This document shows positions 24,215-35,000 of a DNA stretch of 64,000 bases, piece by piece. Both the position numbers and the translations under genes were made by a program. The notes under the pieces are model-generated. The model was not told the origin of the DNA. It saw only the letters and a list, made by a program, of their open reading frames with translations, and did not search any database. How positions within the stretch are numbered: position 1 is the stretch's first letter; each line of letters opens with the position of its first letter. This stretch comes from Cryphonectria parasitica EP155 (lineage: Eukaryota; Ascomycota; Sordariomycetes; Diaporthales; Cryphonectriaceae), in NCBI RefSeq assembly GCF_011745365.1, contig NW_024468912.1, positions 992,001 through 1,056,000 of the forward strand, written 5' to 3'.

Positions 24215-26387
24215 ATGCGGTCCTCAGGTAGACTGCTTAGCTGCGGCCCTTTTGCTCGGAGTATTGTTGTTCGACAGTCACCAGTGACTTCGATCCGGAT
24301 CTCGGCTTCTTCTTCTTCCTCTCCCTCTTCCTCCCCCTCCCCCTCTTGGGCACTCCAAGAAGCAGCGGCGACGAGGCTACGGCGGTTTTCTTCTGCGACG
24401 ACCATGTCTGGGAGCGGGAAGATGAAGCCTGCGGCTCGGGTCGCTGGGCGGAGGCAGGATGTTTGGTGAGTCATTTTGCTTTCATGACCTTCCTGGTGCG
24501 GGAAACTATGATGAAGACGAGTCCCCCAAGGCGGGGTTGTCTGGTCTCGTCGGCGGGATTTTCTATCGACCTTGGGCGTATTGAATGTGGAGCTTTTTGA
24601 GGAGCTTCGTCCTCGGTATTAGATTTGTATGTCAGCTTCGGCTTGACTTGGACGGATGGTCTTGAGCACGTTTCTGTTACTCGTTGTGCCGGTAGCTCGG
24701 ATGAGCTTCTCGGAATCCTGTCCTGCAAACAGGCACTTGTGATGAATCCTGAGATGTGGTTGGCTTGACGAGGACATGCACTTGGCATAGCACAGAAAAC
24801 CTTGTGCTTTTGGAAATGCGTCCCTTCTACATTTGACGGCCGAGGGAAATGTGTCTAGGAAGCTGCGGGCAACTTGGTCCTAGACTCATCCCCACCTGTC
24901 CTCCTTGGGTTGGGCACCTGCCGAATATATCGGCTTGGACTCTCGCAACCTTCAAAGAGGACAATGGCGTCTACTGGTTCTCGTTTGGGATTCTCAATTA
25001 TCGCCGTCTTTCATACTTCTCTTACTGATACGCAGCATGTAGGTCCATCATCAATGAGGCCGCTGCCGCCTCACCTATCAAGCCCATCGTCAACATGGGC
25101 CAGGGATTTTTCGGCTACAACCCGCCCGAGTTCATCCTCAACGCGGCCAAGGAAGCTCTGAACCAAGTGGACTGCAACCAGTACTCCCCGACCAAGGGGC
25201 GGCCTCGCCTCAAGAAAGCCATCGCGGATGCATACTCGCCGCACTGGGGTCGGCAGCTTGACCCGGACACAGAAGTCACCATCACCACCGGGGCAAATGA
25301 GGGCATGCTCAGCGCCTTTATGGCGTTCATCGAGCCGGGCGACGAGGTCATCATCTTCGAACCCTTCTTTGACCAGTTAGTCTACACAACGCTCGGAGTA
25401 TTGAAGAAGAAGAAAAGGTCTATAGGCTGACATGGTATGCGATAGATACATTTCCAACATCGAGATGCCTGGTGGCAAGATCGTTTACGTGCCATTGCAC
25501 CCTCCCAAGACAGGTGCCACGAAGACTTCGTCTGCCGCGGAGTGGACAATCGATTTTGATGAGCTGGAGAAGGCTGTCACGCCTCGCACCAAGATGATGG
25601 TGCTCAACACGCCTCGTATGTAGTCAACCTGATCTTGGTATCTGTGAGGATACTGTTGACTGACAAGCGCAAAGACAACCCTGTCGGCAAGGTCTTCTCC
25701 AAGGAGGAACTGCAAAAGATCGCCGACATCTGTCTCAAGAACGAGATCATCATTCTCTCTGATGAGGTCTACGATAGGCTGTACTACGTGCCCTTCACTC
25801 GTATCGCGACCCTGTCTCCCGAGGTGGAGAAGATCACGTTGACCGTCGGTTCGGCGGGCAAGAACTTCTACGCTACTGGATGGCGGGTAGGCTGGTTGAT
25901 GGGACCGGCCGAGCTCCTTCAGTATGTCTCTGCAGCCCACACTCGGATTTGCTACTCGTCTGTCTCGCCGTTGCAGGAAGCCTGTGCGGTTGGCTTTGAG
26001 CAGGCCGAGGCAGAAGGCTTCTGGGATGAGTGCATTGCGGACATGAAGGGGCGCATGGCACGCTTTAATGCCGTGTTTGACGAGCTCGGCCTGCCCTATT
26101 CTGAGCCTGAGGGAGGCTACTTCGTCATGGCCAACATGGCCAAGGTCAAGGTGCCTGAGGATTACTCATTCCCTCCGCACGTGGCCAGCCGACCACGCGA
26201 TTTCAAGCTGGCATGGTTCCTCATCCACGAAGTTGGTGTGGCTGCCATCCCGCCGACCGAGTTCTACACCGAGCAAAACTCTCACATTGCCGAAGATTAC
26301 ATTCGGTTCGCAGTGTGCAAACCGGATGATGTGCTCGAGTTGGCCAAGGAGAGGCTGAGGGGGCTGAGAAAGTACATCCAGGACTGA
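24215..26387 (+). CDS. BNA3: Kynurenine-oxoglutarate/aromatic aminotransferase (Bna3-like), PLP-dependent
   Basis: Class I/II aminotransferase, predicted to turn kynurenine and an oxo acid into kynurenate and an amino acid. Four exons (24215-24465, 25043-25375, 25446-25615, 25675-26387) give 488 residues. Marks are MGQGFFGYNPPEFI, the Tyr of YSPTKGRPRLK, NTPHNPVGKVFS, the PLP-binding Asp and Tyr in SDEVYDRL, and the Schiff-base Lys in GSAGKNFYATGWRVGW (about Lys314). The first 60 residues are rich in Arg and Ser with few acidic residues, as in a mitochondrial presequence. A second in-frame ATG (MSGSGKMKPA, 24404) could give a cytosolic form. Intron 1 is unusually long for this window (577 bases). 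Cysteine conjugate beta-lyase activity is common in the same family. Confidence 0.88.
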
Positions 26388-26954
26388 TTGTTGGTTTTTG
26401 GTACCATTAAATATGTACCTGGTGGCTTAGATAAATGAGAAAGGGCTCACTTTCTGACATGTCAATAACCTCGGACCCACCCTGGCAGGCAGTGAACCAT
26501 TTCTTGATGCCAGCCTGCAGAGTTGAGACTGCAGGCACTTTGAAGTCTTTTACAGGTTTTGCTAAACCCTTCCCCTAAACCAGATTTGCCAATGCCAGCT
26601 CCCAAGACCAGCCTGTTTGTCCACGTCGATTTTCCCTGTTTTGCATCGCGTTCACCCGCGTCGTCAACACTCGCCCCCCCCTCTCTCCAACCATGTCAAG
26701 AATAAAAGCGATTGTCACTCTATCACTCCTCTAATTATTCTCTTTGTTTACCTTTGGGCGCACATTGTGGTGCCGCAACAGCAGCTTTCCTCATTTCGAG
26801 GACCTGCCTTGTCCGACGCGCCATCCATCACAAACACACTGCGCCATACAGCGACCAGGCATCGCTGCTATCTGTCCAGTCTACAATCCCATACGCAACT
26901 TTCAGAGCACTTGATTGAGAGATACAAGAAGTCACACATACAAACACATCAAAG
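26388..26954. other. Intergenic region after the aminotransferase
   Basis: 567 bases. The right half (from about 26580) is C-rich with CAA/CCA and probably forms the leader of the next gene, whose ATG lies in cacatcaaagATG at 26955. No gene is supported. Confidence 0.4.
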
Positions 26955-28139
26955 ATGCCTCCATCTGGGCCAGACACACCCAACTACAGGGTGTTGCAGG
27001 TGATCGAAGTACCTCCAGAGGTTGTTTCATCCTCAGTTGGCGACAATCTTGGAAATATTGGCCGCATCCCCAGATCTGTTGTACGAGCCACAGCACCAGC
27101 AACCCCAGCACCACGTCACGGACACGTCTTCCCTGATCACATCTATGTCGAATATGAAGGCTACATGATAGCTGCAAACCCCTTCTGGCAGCCCAGGCGC
27201 CCAGCAACATCAGTTATGTACACATTCACCAATGACCAGAGGGGTCATATCTCGTGCAGCGAGAGAATGGCACTGTGGCTGGCTGGACTCCCTGAGCCCG
27301 AGACAGGAGGTATGTGTGAGGACTCGTCACAGGGACATTGCCACCAGCCTCAGCATGGAGTAGTCCAGAGGCATGGCAGACAGAGGCATGGCAGGCCTTG
27401 TGGACATTCTCGGCCTCGTTCAGTTTCTGCTCCCCCTCCATCCTCCAGCAGTATGGCTCCCCTTTTTGGAGGCCAGGAACACCGCTCTGGTGAGACATAC
27501 CCCGGTGCAGCAGCAGCTGCAGCAGCTACTACTCCCACTTCTGGTATGCAAAACCAGGAAGGGTCTGTAGATGCACGATGTGATCACCCCAACCCGCTGG
27601 GTCAGCACCCTATCGTCGTGGAGGAACTTCCAGGCCCTCTCCGAATTCCAGAGCGAAAGTCTTCCCTTCATTTCAGCTTCAGAAATTCCCAGCACAACTC
27701 ACAAGATGTCGACTTCACCGCCGAGGAAGACCAGCTTGTCCAGGGAGTTGAGTCCATCCAGCTTGGAACACCAGTGCAGATCAGGGACTCTGCTCAGTCT
27801 GACCAAAAGCAACCGAGTAGCAACAACTATAATACCACCAATGCACAGGATGCTCAGCTTGCTGAAGCTTCCCCTGTGGTCGATGCCCGTCTTGAGCCGC
27901 TTTACAGTAGAGACAACGGAGATCGTGATGCGGCCACGCTCACAGCCGCGGCCACTCACCGACCTGACAGCAGCCACATCCACCAGCTCTTTGGCTCAGA
28001 CCACAGTAAGGAGGGTAACCAGAGGAAGCACAATCGCACTGAGGTCAGTTCAGCCTCAGTATCAGTCCCCATTCCATCAAGTCCTGCCACTCTCGCCCCG
28101 CTGTTCCGGTTCTACTACCAGAATCCAAAAGATTTATGA
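26955..28139 (+). CDS. Unknown protein, possibly the N-terminal part of the Rho-like GTPase gene
   Basis: Open frame of 394 residues with natural-looking codons in its first third. I do not recognise the family. The first 120 residues look ordered (HVFPDHIYVEYEGYMIAANP, MYTFTNDQRGHISCSERMAL); the rest is Gln/Ser/His/Pro-rich and probably disordered. Its stop overlaps the first ATG of the GTPase frame (ATGA at 28136-28139). A good donor (CACA|GTAAGG at 28006) and a CAG acceptor at 28121 would remove 116 bases and fuse it in phase to the GTPase, giving 652 residues. A donor-like GTATGT at 27311 could also end the first exon early. One fused gene or two separate ones are both possible. Confidence 0.5.
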   Translation: MPPSGPDTPNYRVLQVIEVPPEVVSSSVGDNLGNIGRIPRSVVRATAPATPAPRHGHVFPDHIYVEYEGYMIAANPFWQPRRPATSVMYTFTNDQRGHISCSERMALWLAGLPEPETGGMCEDSSQGHCHQPQHGVVQRHGRQRHGRPCGHSRPRSVSAPPPSSSSMAPLFGGQEHRSGETYPGAAAAAAATTPTSGMQNQEGSVDARCDHPNPLGQHPIVVEELPGPLRIPERKSSLHFSFRNSQHNSQDVDFTAEEDQLVQGVESIQLGTPVQIRDSAQSDQKQPSSNNYNTTNAQDAQLAEASPVVDARLEPLYSRDNGDRDAATLTAAATHRPDSSHIHQLFGSDHSKEGNQRKHNRTEVSSASVSVPIPSSPATLAPLFRFYYQNPKDL

Positions 28140-29196
28140 TGACCACGTGTGTGCTCACCAAATACCAGACTCCAGCAACTATCGACGCCCAACACCCTGC
28201 CAAAAGAATCAAAGGTGCCTTTGCCAGTGCTGCGAACCGCCTCTCGATGATGGCCCCGCCCATTAGCCACACCGAGGACGGCCGCCAGAGCCGTCTCGGC
28301 CGTCTCAGCTCCGCTGCTACCAAGCGCTTCAGCATGCCTGCAGGCAGTGCTCTGAACCCCTGGCACGACTTGCCACGTGGAAACACTGCAACACGGGTCA
28401 AGCTTTGCGTCGTTGGTAATACTGGTTGCGGCAAGACCGAGTTGATCCAGTATGAGCCACCCCAATTAAAGCCAGACCCCTTTTCACCCTGGAGAGTTCT
28501 GTAACTGATGCGTGCTTATTAGGCGCTTCGCCACAGGTACTTTCAAGATGGTAGGTTATATTAGTCCAGGATGTATTGCCCAGCATGAGTTCTTCTCTGT
28601 GGTGAAGAAGCAGCAACATAGTGACTGACACGGCTTACCGTCCAGGGCAAGGCCAGCACTGCCAAGGAGATGACAGACGGCTACTCTGTCGAGACAATCA
28701 ACCACACTGTCGACAACCAGGAGACCGTCCTGGAGGCCTGGGACGTCTCCTCGCAGTGCGACACGAGGTGCGCGTTCGAGAACTCGGTCCGGCCCCTGCT
28801 CATGACTTTTTTCGATGCCGTCGTCATCTGCTTTGATATTGGTGATGAAACCACCCTGGAGGCTGTGATGCAAAAGGTATGTGTGTATTGCGTGTCCTCA
28901 ATGACCAGAAAGGAAAAAGACACACAAGGGAAAAGAAGATGGGGTGTGAGGTCCAAAGAGAGAGAGAGAGAGAATGTGTGTGTGTGTGCGTGTGCGTGGG
29001 AAAAGAGACAAAGAGCTGACCAATCTCTTGCCTCACAGTGGAGGAATGATGCCGAGCGATACTGCCCTTCGGCGCCTGTCATCCTGGTGGGCCTCAAGTG
29101 TGACCTGCGCCGCGACTATCCGACACTCAAATTGAACTTTCTCAATGAGCCCACTGCCACCGCCCGTGGTCAGGTAATGTTTGCCTCCTTACAGAC

Positions 29197-29233
<37 letters not shown>

Positions 29234-29447
29234 TATGAGCCTAACACAAGATGATGAACAGGGAGAGCAGGCTGCCGTGCAGATGGGCGCTGTCGCGTAC
29301 TTTGAATGCTCTGCGCGCACAGGCGAGGGTGTGGCCGACTTCTTTGAGTCTGTGATCCGCATGGTTCTCCTGCGGCGCCGCCGAGATGACACTGGAACCG
29401 TGACCAAGGTCAAGAAGTTCATCGACAAGATCAAGAAGCATCTGTGA
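28136..29447 (+). CDS. Atypical Rho-like small GTPase without canonical switch II or CAAX box
   Basis: Five exons (28136-28449, 28523-28550, 28646-28876, 29039-29173, 29262-29447) give 297 residues from the first ATG of this frame. An N-terminal extension of about 90 residues (Ala/Ser/Arg-rich) precedes the Ras-like fold. G1 is intact (GNTGCGKT), G4 is LKCDLR, G5 is ECSAR, and a Rho-type insert lies after G4. But the G3 motif DTAGQ reads DVSSQ, so the invariant Gly and its Ala neighbour are Ser, and switch I lacks the usual PTVFENY. The chain ends in a basic stretch KKFIDKIKKHL with no cysteine, so no prenylation. Low or absent GTP hydrolysis is inferred, as in other atypical Rho proteins. 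Introns 3 and 4 carry GA/GT and CA microsatellites. Confidence 0.8.
28957..28998 (+). repeat. GA then GT dinucleotide repeat in GTPase intron 3
   Basis: About seven GA units followed by about eleven GT units with two GC interruptions. It lies inside the intron between 28877 and 29038. Confidence 0.85.
29190..29234 (+). repeat. CA dinucleotide repeat in GTPase intron 4
   Basis: About twenty CA units with two AT interruptions, inside the intron 29174-29261. It is complementary to the GT run in intron 3. Confidence 0.85.
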
Positions 29448-30186
29448 GAGTGAAAACATAAGATGAAAACCAAAAGAAAAGAAGAAGGGACAAAAAGGAA
29501 GGAAAAACAAACCTTGGGTACTTGCTGTGCCTGGCAAAGGGGGGCAGAGGACATTGTCTGGCCGGCTGGAGGCATAGGAATGCAACATGCAGCAAATGGG
29601 ACACTTCGGATCGGGGAAATCAGGGAAAACAAACAAATACAAGAAAACAGAACAAAAAAAAATGTCAAGGGGAGGTGGATTTGTTGAGGTGTACATGGAC
29701 AAAGAGCAGATGTCATCTGAACTTGGCAAATACTCAAGACTTGACGGGAGGGAGTGCATGTCTGCTTATAGGTGGATGTTGTCGGATATACTCGTATCGT
29801 TATTAGTGGCCCATGGGTGGCTTGTAAATTCAATGGTATCAAAGTCTCAATGAAGTGGGTATTGGTATGACACTCTGTAAATGGAGATTTCGTGAAATCC
29901 AAAGATCGTAAGGGAGGAATAGTTTGCTTTGAAGATTCATAGAATGTGAACATATGGTCTACCAGCACGTTGGACATGGCGAGGGAACCGACTATTGAGA
30001 GGATGAAGCACATGTTCTAACTAGATACTGGGCATGCTTGACGTCTCGCTAAAGTCATATCAAACTAGGGTTGCACCTTTTAAGTGCATATCTTCTCACC
30101 TTCACGGAGTTGCACGCACGTCACAGCTTGCAGGGATGCCAAGGGCCACTCGCCAGGGTCTCTCCAGGTCATGCCACTCAAACATG

Positions 30187-30218
<32 letters not shown>

Positions 30219-30298
30219 CCGCCGCCTCCACCAACATTCCACACTGTTTACCGTACGATGGTACAGTCATTCACATCCTCCACTTTCCCATCGTCAAT
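29448..30298. other. Intergenic region between GTPase and Dsc3 genes
   Basis: 851 bases holding the GTPase 3' end (A-rich at 29460-29510 and 29630-29665) and the Dsc3 promoter and leader. No gene is supported. Confidence 0.4.
30184..30220 (+). repeat. AAC trinucleotide repeat in the Dsc3 leader
   Basis: Twelve uninterrupted AAC/ACA units about 80 bases before the Dsc3 start codon, probably in the 5' untranslated region. Confidence 0.9.
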
Positions 30299-31453
30299 AT
30301 GACAGGAGGTGGTAGTGGCAGTGGCAGCGCCGGCGCCGGCGGCAGTGGTAACCATTCCGCCCGCCCCTCCTCGCCAACCAACAATGCCTCCCACCATCAG
30401 AACCTCCGCCGCCTGCCCTCCTCCCTCAAAATACCGCCATCCTCGACACCACCCACCGCCCCACCCCTCCTCTTGACAGTCCGCTTCTCCACCTCCCTCC
30501 CAGACCTCCTCCTCGACATCCCCCACCCGCGGCGCACAACGGTCGTCGCACTCAAGCACCTCATCCGCTCGCGCCTCGACCAGCCCGACTCCCAGCGCCG
30601 CCTGCGCTTCATCCACGGCGGCAAGATCCTCCCCGACGCTGCTGTTGTCGCGTCTGTCCTGAAACCCCTCCCGCCTCCGCCATTAGCTGCGGCGCAGCAA
30701 CAACAACACCATGGCTCCTCCTCACCATCTGCCGAGAAGAGCGCCGCTGATCCCAAGGGCAAGGGCAAGGCCGTCGAGGGCTCCGACCCCAGCCGGTCCG
30801 CACAGCTTCAGCAGCGCGTCTACGTCAACTGCAGCATTGGCGATCTCCTGACCGATGCGGAGCTGGAAGACGAGGCACGCAGGGCGGAGGAGCCTGTGCC
30901 GGAGCACGTCGGCAGCGGCGGCAGCACTGCACTGCACCCTGGCGCCGGCACATCGTCGGGAGGAGCACATATAGGAGGTGGTGGTGGTGGTGGTGCTGGG
31001 AATCGCAGTGGCGCGGCGTCCATGGCGACCCCGAGGGGCTTCGACAGGCTGCTCGCGGCAGGCTTCACCGCCGCCGAGGTGAACCAGCTCCGGCTGCAGT
31101 ACCGGAGCATCACCGAGGCGAGACATACGGCTGATACTATGCCGAGCCCAGACACCCTGCGTGGCATGGAGGACGCGTGGATGGACAATAACAACGACGC
31201 AGGCCTTGCGACGGCAGACGGGGCGGGTGGAGGCGGCGATGCTGCTGCTGCTGCTGCTGCGGCAGACGACTTTGGCATGGCGGGCATGCTGGATTTGCTG
31301 CTCCGAGGCATGTTTGTTGGGTTCGTCTGGCCGCTGGGGGCGGTTGGTTGGCTGGTTCGTGACGAGGAGAAGATCCCTAAGCGGATGCGGGTGTTTGTGT
31401 ATTTTGGATTTGCGCTCAGTCTGATTATTGGGACGATTCGGACGATCGGGTAA
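30299..31453 (+). CDS. dsc3: Dsc E3 ubiquitin ligase complex subunit 3 (ubiquitin-like and membrane domain)
   Basis: Single-exon gene of 384 residues. The Dsc complex sits in Golgi/endosome membranes and ubiquitinates membrane proteins; in filamentous fungi it is needed to cleave the SREBP sterol and hypoxia regulator. After a Gly/Ser/Pro-rich start comes a ubiquitin-like domain at about 57-110 (LLLTVRFSTSLPDLLLDIP, LRFIHGGKILPD). A low-complexity middle contains PKGKGKAVEG. The conserved block GFDRLLAAGFTAAEVNQLR then precedes the C-terminal domain with two membrane spans (GMFVGFVWPLGAVGWLV and VFVYFGFALSLIIGTI). An octa-Ala run from a GCT repeat (31239-31262) is probably variable. Confidence 0.88.
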   Translation: MTGGGSGSGSAGAGGSGNHSARPSSPTNNASHHQNLRRLPSSLKIPPSSTPPTAPPLLLTVRFSTSLPDLLLDIPHPRRTTVVALKHLIRSRLDQPDSQRRLRFIHGGKILPDAAVVASVLKPLPPPPLAAAQQQQHHGSSSPSAEKSAADPKGKGKAVEGSDPSRSAQLQQRVYVNCSIGDLLTDAELEDEARRAEEPVPEHVGSGGSTALHPGAGTSSGGAHIGGGGGGGAGNRSGAASMATPRGFDRLLAAGFTAAEVNQLRLQYRSITEARHTADTMPSPDTLRGMEDAWMDNNNDAGLATADGAGGGGDAAAAAAAADDFGMAGMLDLLLRGMFVGFVWPLGAVGWLVRDEEKIPKRMRVFVYFGFALSLIIGTIRTIG

Positions 31454-32097
31454 TGGATGGGCTCAGCACCCATAGTGAGGGATGGACTGCACGGTCTAAT
31501 CGGCTCCGGCTCAGCTTATTGGGGTAATAATCGTTTGGCCTTCAAGAGGGCGCGATTGTGAGTCAAAAGAAAGACTAGGATAGTGGTGAGGAGGTAGATT
31601 GTCGGGCCGGCAAGTGTACATACATCATAAGAGCGCGCATGATGTATTGGTCAAAAGCTAAGCTATGAGGCGCAACAAAAGGAACCAGATTATCGGGGGG
31701 GGGGGGGGGAGGAAATAGCAGGGGCGCAGCGAGGCGTCCCAGAACCATGGCATTCAAATTCAGTCATCCGGCTATCCCAAGTAAAGAAATTCTACTCTGG
31801 CTGAACAGAGCTGCTGCTTGCTCCTAGACATGTCCGTCATGCTATAAACGCCGCCATGGTATGTTTGTTGCCTCCGGTTTTCCCTCGACCCAACGCCAAC
31901 TTTTCAAATACATGCAGACTTCTTCGATCAACTCATCAAGGCAGCGGCAGCGGCAGCGGCAGCCCTTGACAAAATATTAAAGTTTGCAGATCACCCCTTT
32001 TGCTATGCTTCTTCAATGCAGAATAGCAGCAGTGTTGGGAGGTAAAAGAGAAAAGAAAAGGGACCATCATGGCCGTGATCCCATCATGCCCAACCGC
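31454..32097. other. Intergenic region between convergent Dsc3 and Mtr4 genes
   Basis: 644 bases with both 3' ends. It holds a run of about fifteen G at 31696-31710 and a GGCAGC repeat at 31942-31963. No gene is supported. Confidence 0.45.
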
Positions 32098-35000
32098 TTA
32101 AATGTACAAGCTGTTGGCGGCGACGATGTCCCTCTTGATCATCTTGAGGGATGCCTCGAACTTCTTCTGCAGCTCTTCGCTGCCCATGACCTTGCCGGCC
32201 TGGGCCATCTGCCGGAGGAGCTCCTCCAGGCGGCGGAAGAGGCGGATCAGGGAACCCTCGTAGGCGTTGGTCATCTTGCTATTCATTGTCGACCGTGGTT
32301 AGCAATTGTTCTGTGGGAGTGATTTTCTTCGTTGATATTAAGGTGCTCAAGTGTGAATACATACCAGATTTCAGCGAACGGCTTTCCCTGCGCCCAGACG
32401 AAGACCGTCTCCATGAGCTGCCACTTCAGGCTCTGCACGTACTCCTCCTCGTTGACGTCAAGTTTGCTCTCCTGGCTGACCTTGGCGATGGTTCGGGCCG
32501 TGGCCTGGACCTCCCTGTAAGGCTTGACGAGCTCCTCCTTGAGTGCCTGCGTCTCGACCCTCTCGTCGAAGATGAACACGCTCAGCACGGAAGCACACAG
32601 CTCAGGCGATAGCTCGTTGAAGAAACGGTTGAAAAGCAGCTCGCTCAGCAGCAGCTCGTGCCCCTCGGTCGACGATATCTCGCACGCCACCCGCGCCTTC
32701 ATCTGAACCACCTCCGCCTCGTTGATGAACCCGAGTCGGCGGAGGACGCGCTTGCGGGACTTGAGCTCATCCAGCTGCGCGATGCTGTGCGCCTTGGCGA
32801 TGGCCTTCTTCTTTTCCTTGATCTGGTCCGCCAGTGAGACCTTCTTGGAGTACTGCTCCCACAGTTCAGGCAACCGGGAGGACCCATGGAGCGGGTTGGA
32901 TAGTAGCCTGGACTCGAGCACCTCGATCTTTCGCATGAGCTTCTTGAAAGAGTCATCCGTGATGCCCATGTTCTCAATAGGGTCCAGGATAGGGATCCCA
33001 TCAGGGAAGCGACGCTTGGCCTCCTCAAGATTCTTGCCGCAGGTGCCCATCTCCTGCTCAGACTTCAAGTCGCCCTTGACGAACAGCCGGATCTGGCCAA
33101 AGGCTTTGACGCAGTTCAGGAGCACCGGCACAACCTCGTACCGGCAGTACTTAGACCGCCTCTCAACAAAGGGACGAATACCAGGAGGCATCACGTCCTT
33201 CGTTGGCTGGATACGCCTGACCTCATCGCTGTCTCCATCCAGTCGTAGTAGAACGTCGATAAAGATGGACTCTTGTGGAGGGTGTGGCGCCTCACCAGCC
33301 CTAGCGGATCGGCGTGTAGTGAAGTTGATGATCACGCCCCAGTCAAAGTCCTCGCCGGTCGGCGTCTTGATCTGCACAAGGCGGCCAGGCTGTAGGAACT
33401 CGCTGCAATAATTAGGGTGTTGTATAACCGCAATCATATCTTTGGTATATTCCTCAAGCGAATTGCGAAGGTTGTAGTATTCCTTGACGGTGGTTTCATC
33501 GGCGATAACCATGTTGTCGCGTTCCTGCTGCAACGAGATGAGTTCTCTCTCCAAGGCGGGGACGCTGGCATTGTTTTGGAACTGGTAGAAACATCGCTCG
33601 AGCATGAACTCGGGCGAGATGGTCTCGATACGCTGAAGGTTGAGCACCATGTTGTAGCCCAGGTAGAAAGCCGAGTTGAGCTTGTCCTGCTGCCCAGCCA
33701 CCATTTCTCTTGCCGTCTCTGGTTCCAATTTGTCATCAATCATCATGATCACGATACCTCGATCATCAAGGCCACGACGACCAGCACGGCCTGACATCTG
33801 GATATACTCGCCCACAGTCAGCGGACGCTGCTTGTGTCCATCAAACTTGGTAACTCCGGAAAAGACGACAGTTCGGGCCGGCATGTTCAGACCGATGGAG
33901 AAAGTCTCGGTTGCGAACAGAGCCTTGATGAGGCCTTCCTGGAAGAGGATCTCGATTGTCTCCTTCAAGATGGGTAGCAGCCCCGAGTGGTGAACGCCAA
34001 TTCCTCTCTCCAATAACGGAAGAATGTGGGTGAGTTGTGGCAGGGTACGGTCCTCCTCGGACAGGGTTGAGATGGCATTCTCAAACACCGTCTTGACCAT
34101 GGTCTTCTCGGACGGGGTGTTGAAGGTCATGTGAGAGATGGCGAGCGCCATGGCCTCGCAGTCCCTCTTGCTGAAATTAAACACGATGACGGGGTGGAAC
34201 GACTTCTTCATGATCATCTTGATGATCTTGGAGATGTCCGACTGAGAATCAGAAGCACCACCCTTGTTCGTCTTCTTGTTCTTACCCCTGCCCTTCTGAG
34301 GCGCGTTGATGTCGCTCGGGTCTGCTCCCTTCTTTGCCTCGATCAGGGCCATGGACTTGGCAAAGTTGTCCTCTCTGAAATTGCCCTTCTCGTCCACAAT
34401 GAGGAAGATGCCATCACCGCCGGCAGGGAAGAAGTAGTTCTGCAGGGGTGTAGGTCGGAAGTCGGTGTAGACAACATGACAGGCCTGGCGATGTATCTTG
34501 GCGATCCACTCGGCGAACTGGAAGGCGTTGGGGATGGTGGCAGACAGGAAGACGTAGCGGACCTTGTCAGGCAACAGGATGATGGTCTCCTCCCAAACAA
34601 CACCACGGGATTTGTCACGAAGGTAGTGGACCTCGTCGAAGATGACCCAGGCCACCTCTCGCATGATTTCGGAACCGCGGTACAGCATAGACCGCAGAAT
34701 CTCTGTGGTCATGACAAGACAGCTTGCAGTGGGGTTTATGGTCACATCTCCGGTCATGAGGCCTACATCGCCAAAATCGGCCTGGAAGTCTCGGTACTTT
34801 TGGTTGCTGAGAGCCTTGATGGGACTGGTGTAGATTACACGCTGGTTCCTCTTCAAACACTGTGCAATCGCGTACTCGGCCACAACAGTCTTTCCTGCAC
34901 TTGTGTGGGCTGACACCAGGACAGACTCGTCCCGCTCGATAGAAGCGACGGACAGGCTCTGGAAGGGGTCCAGCTTGAACTTGTAGGTACGGGCTGGCTC

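Noticed and set aside
34131..34913. Plus-strand frame of 260 codons opposite Mtr4
   Set aside because: Antisense shadow of the helicase core; no independent support.
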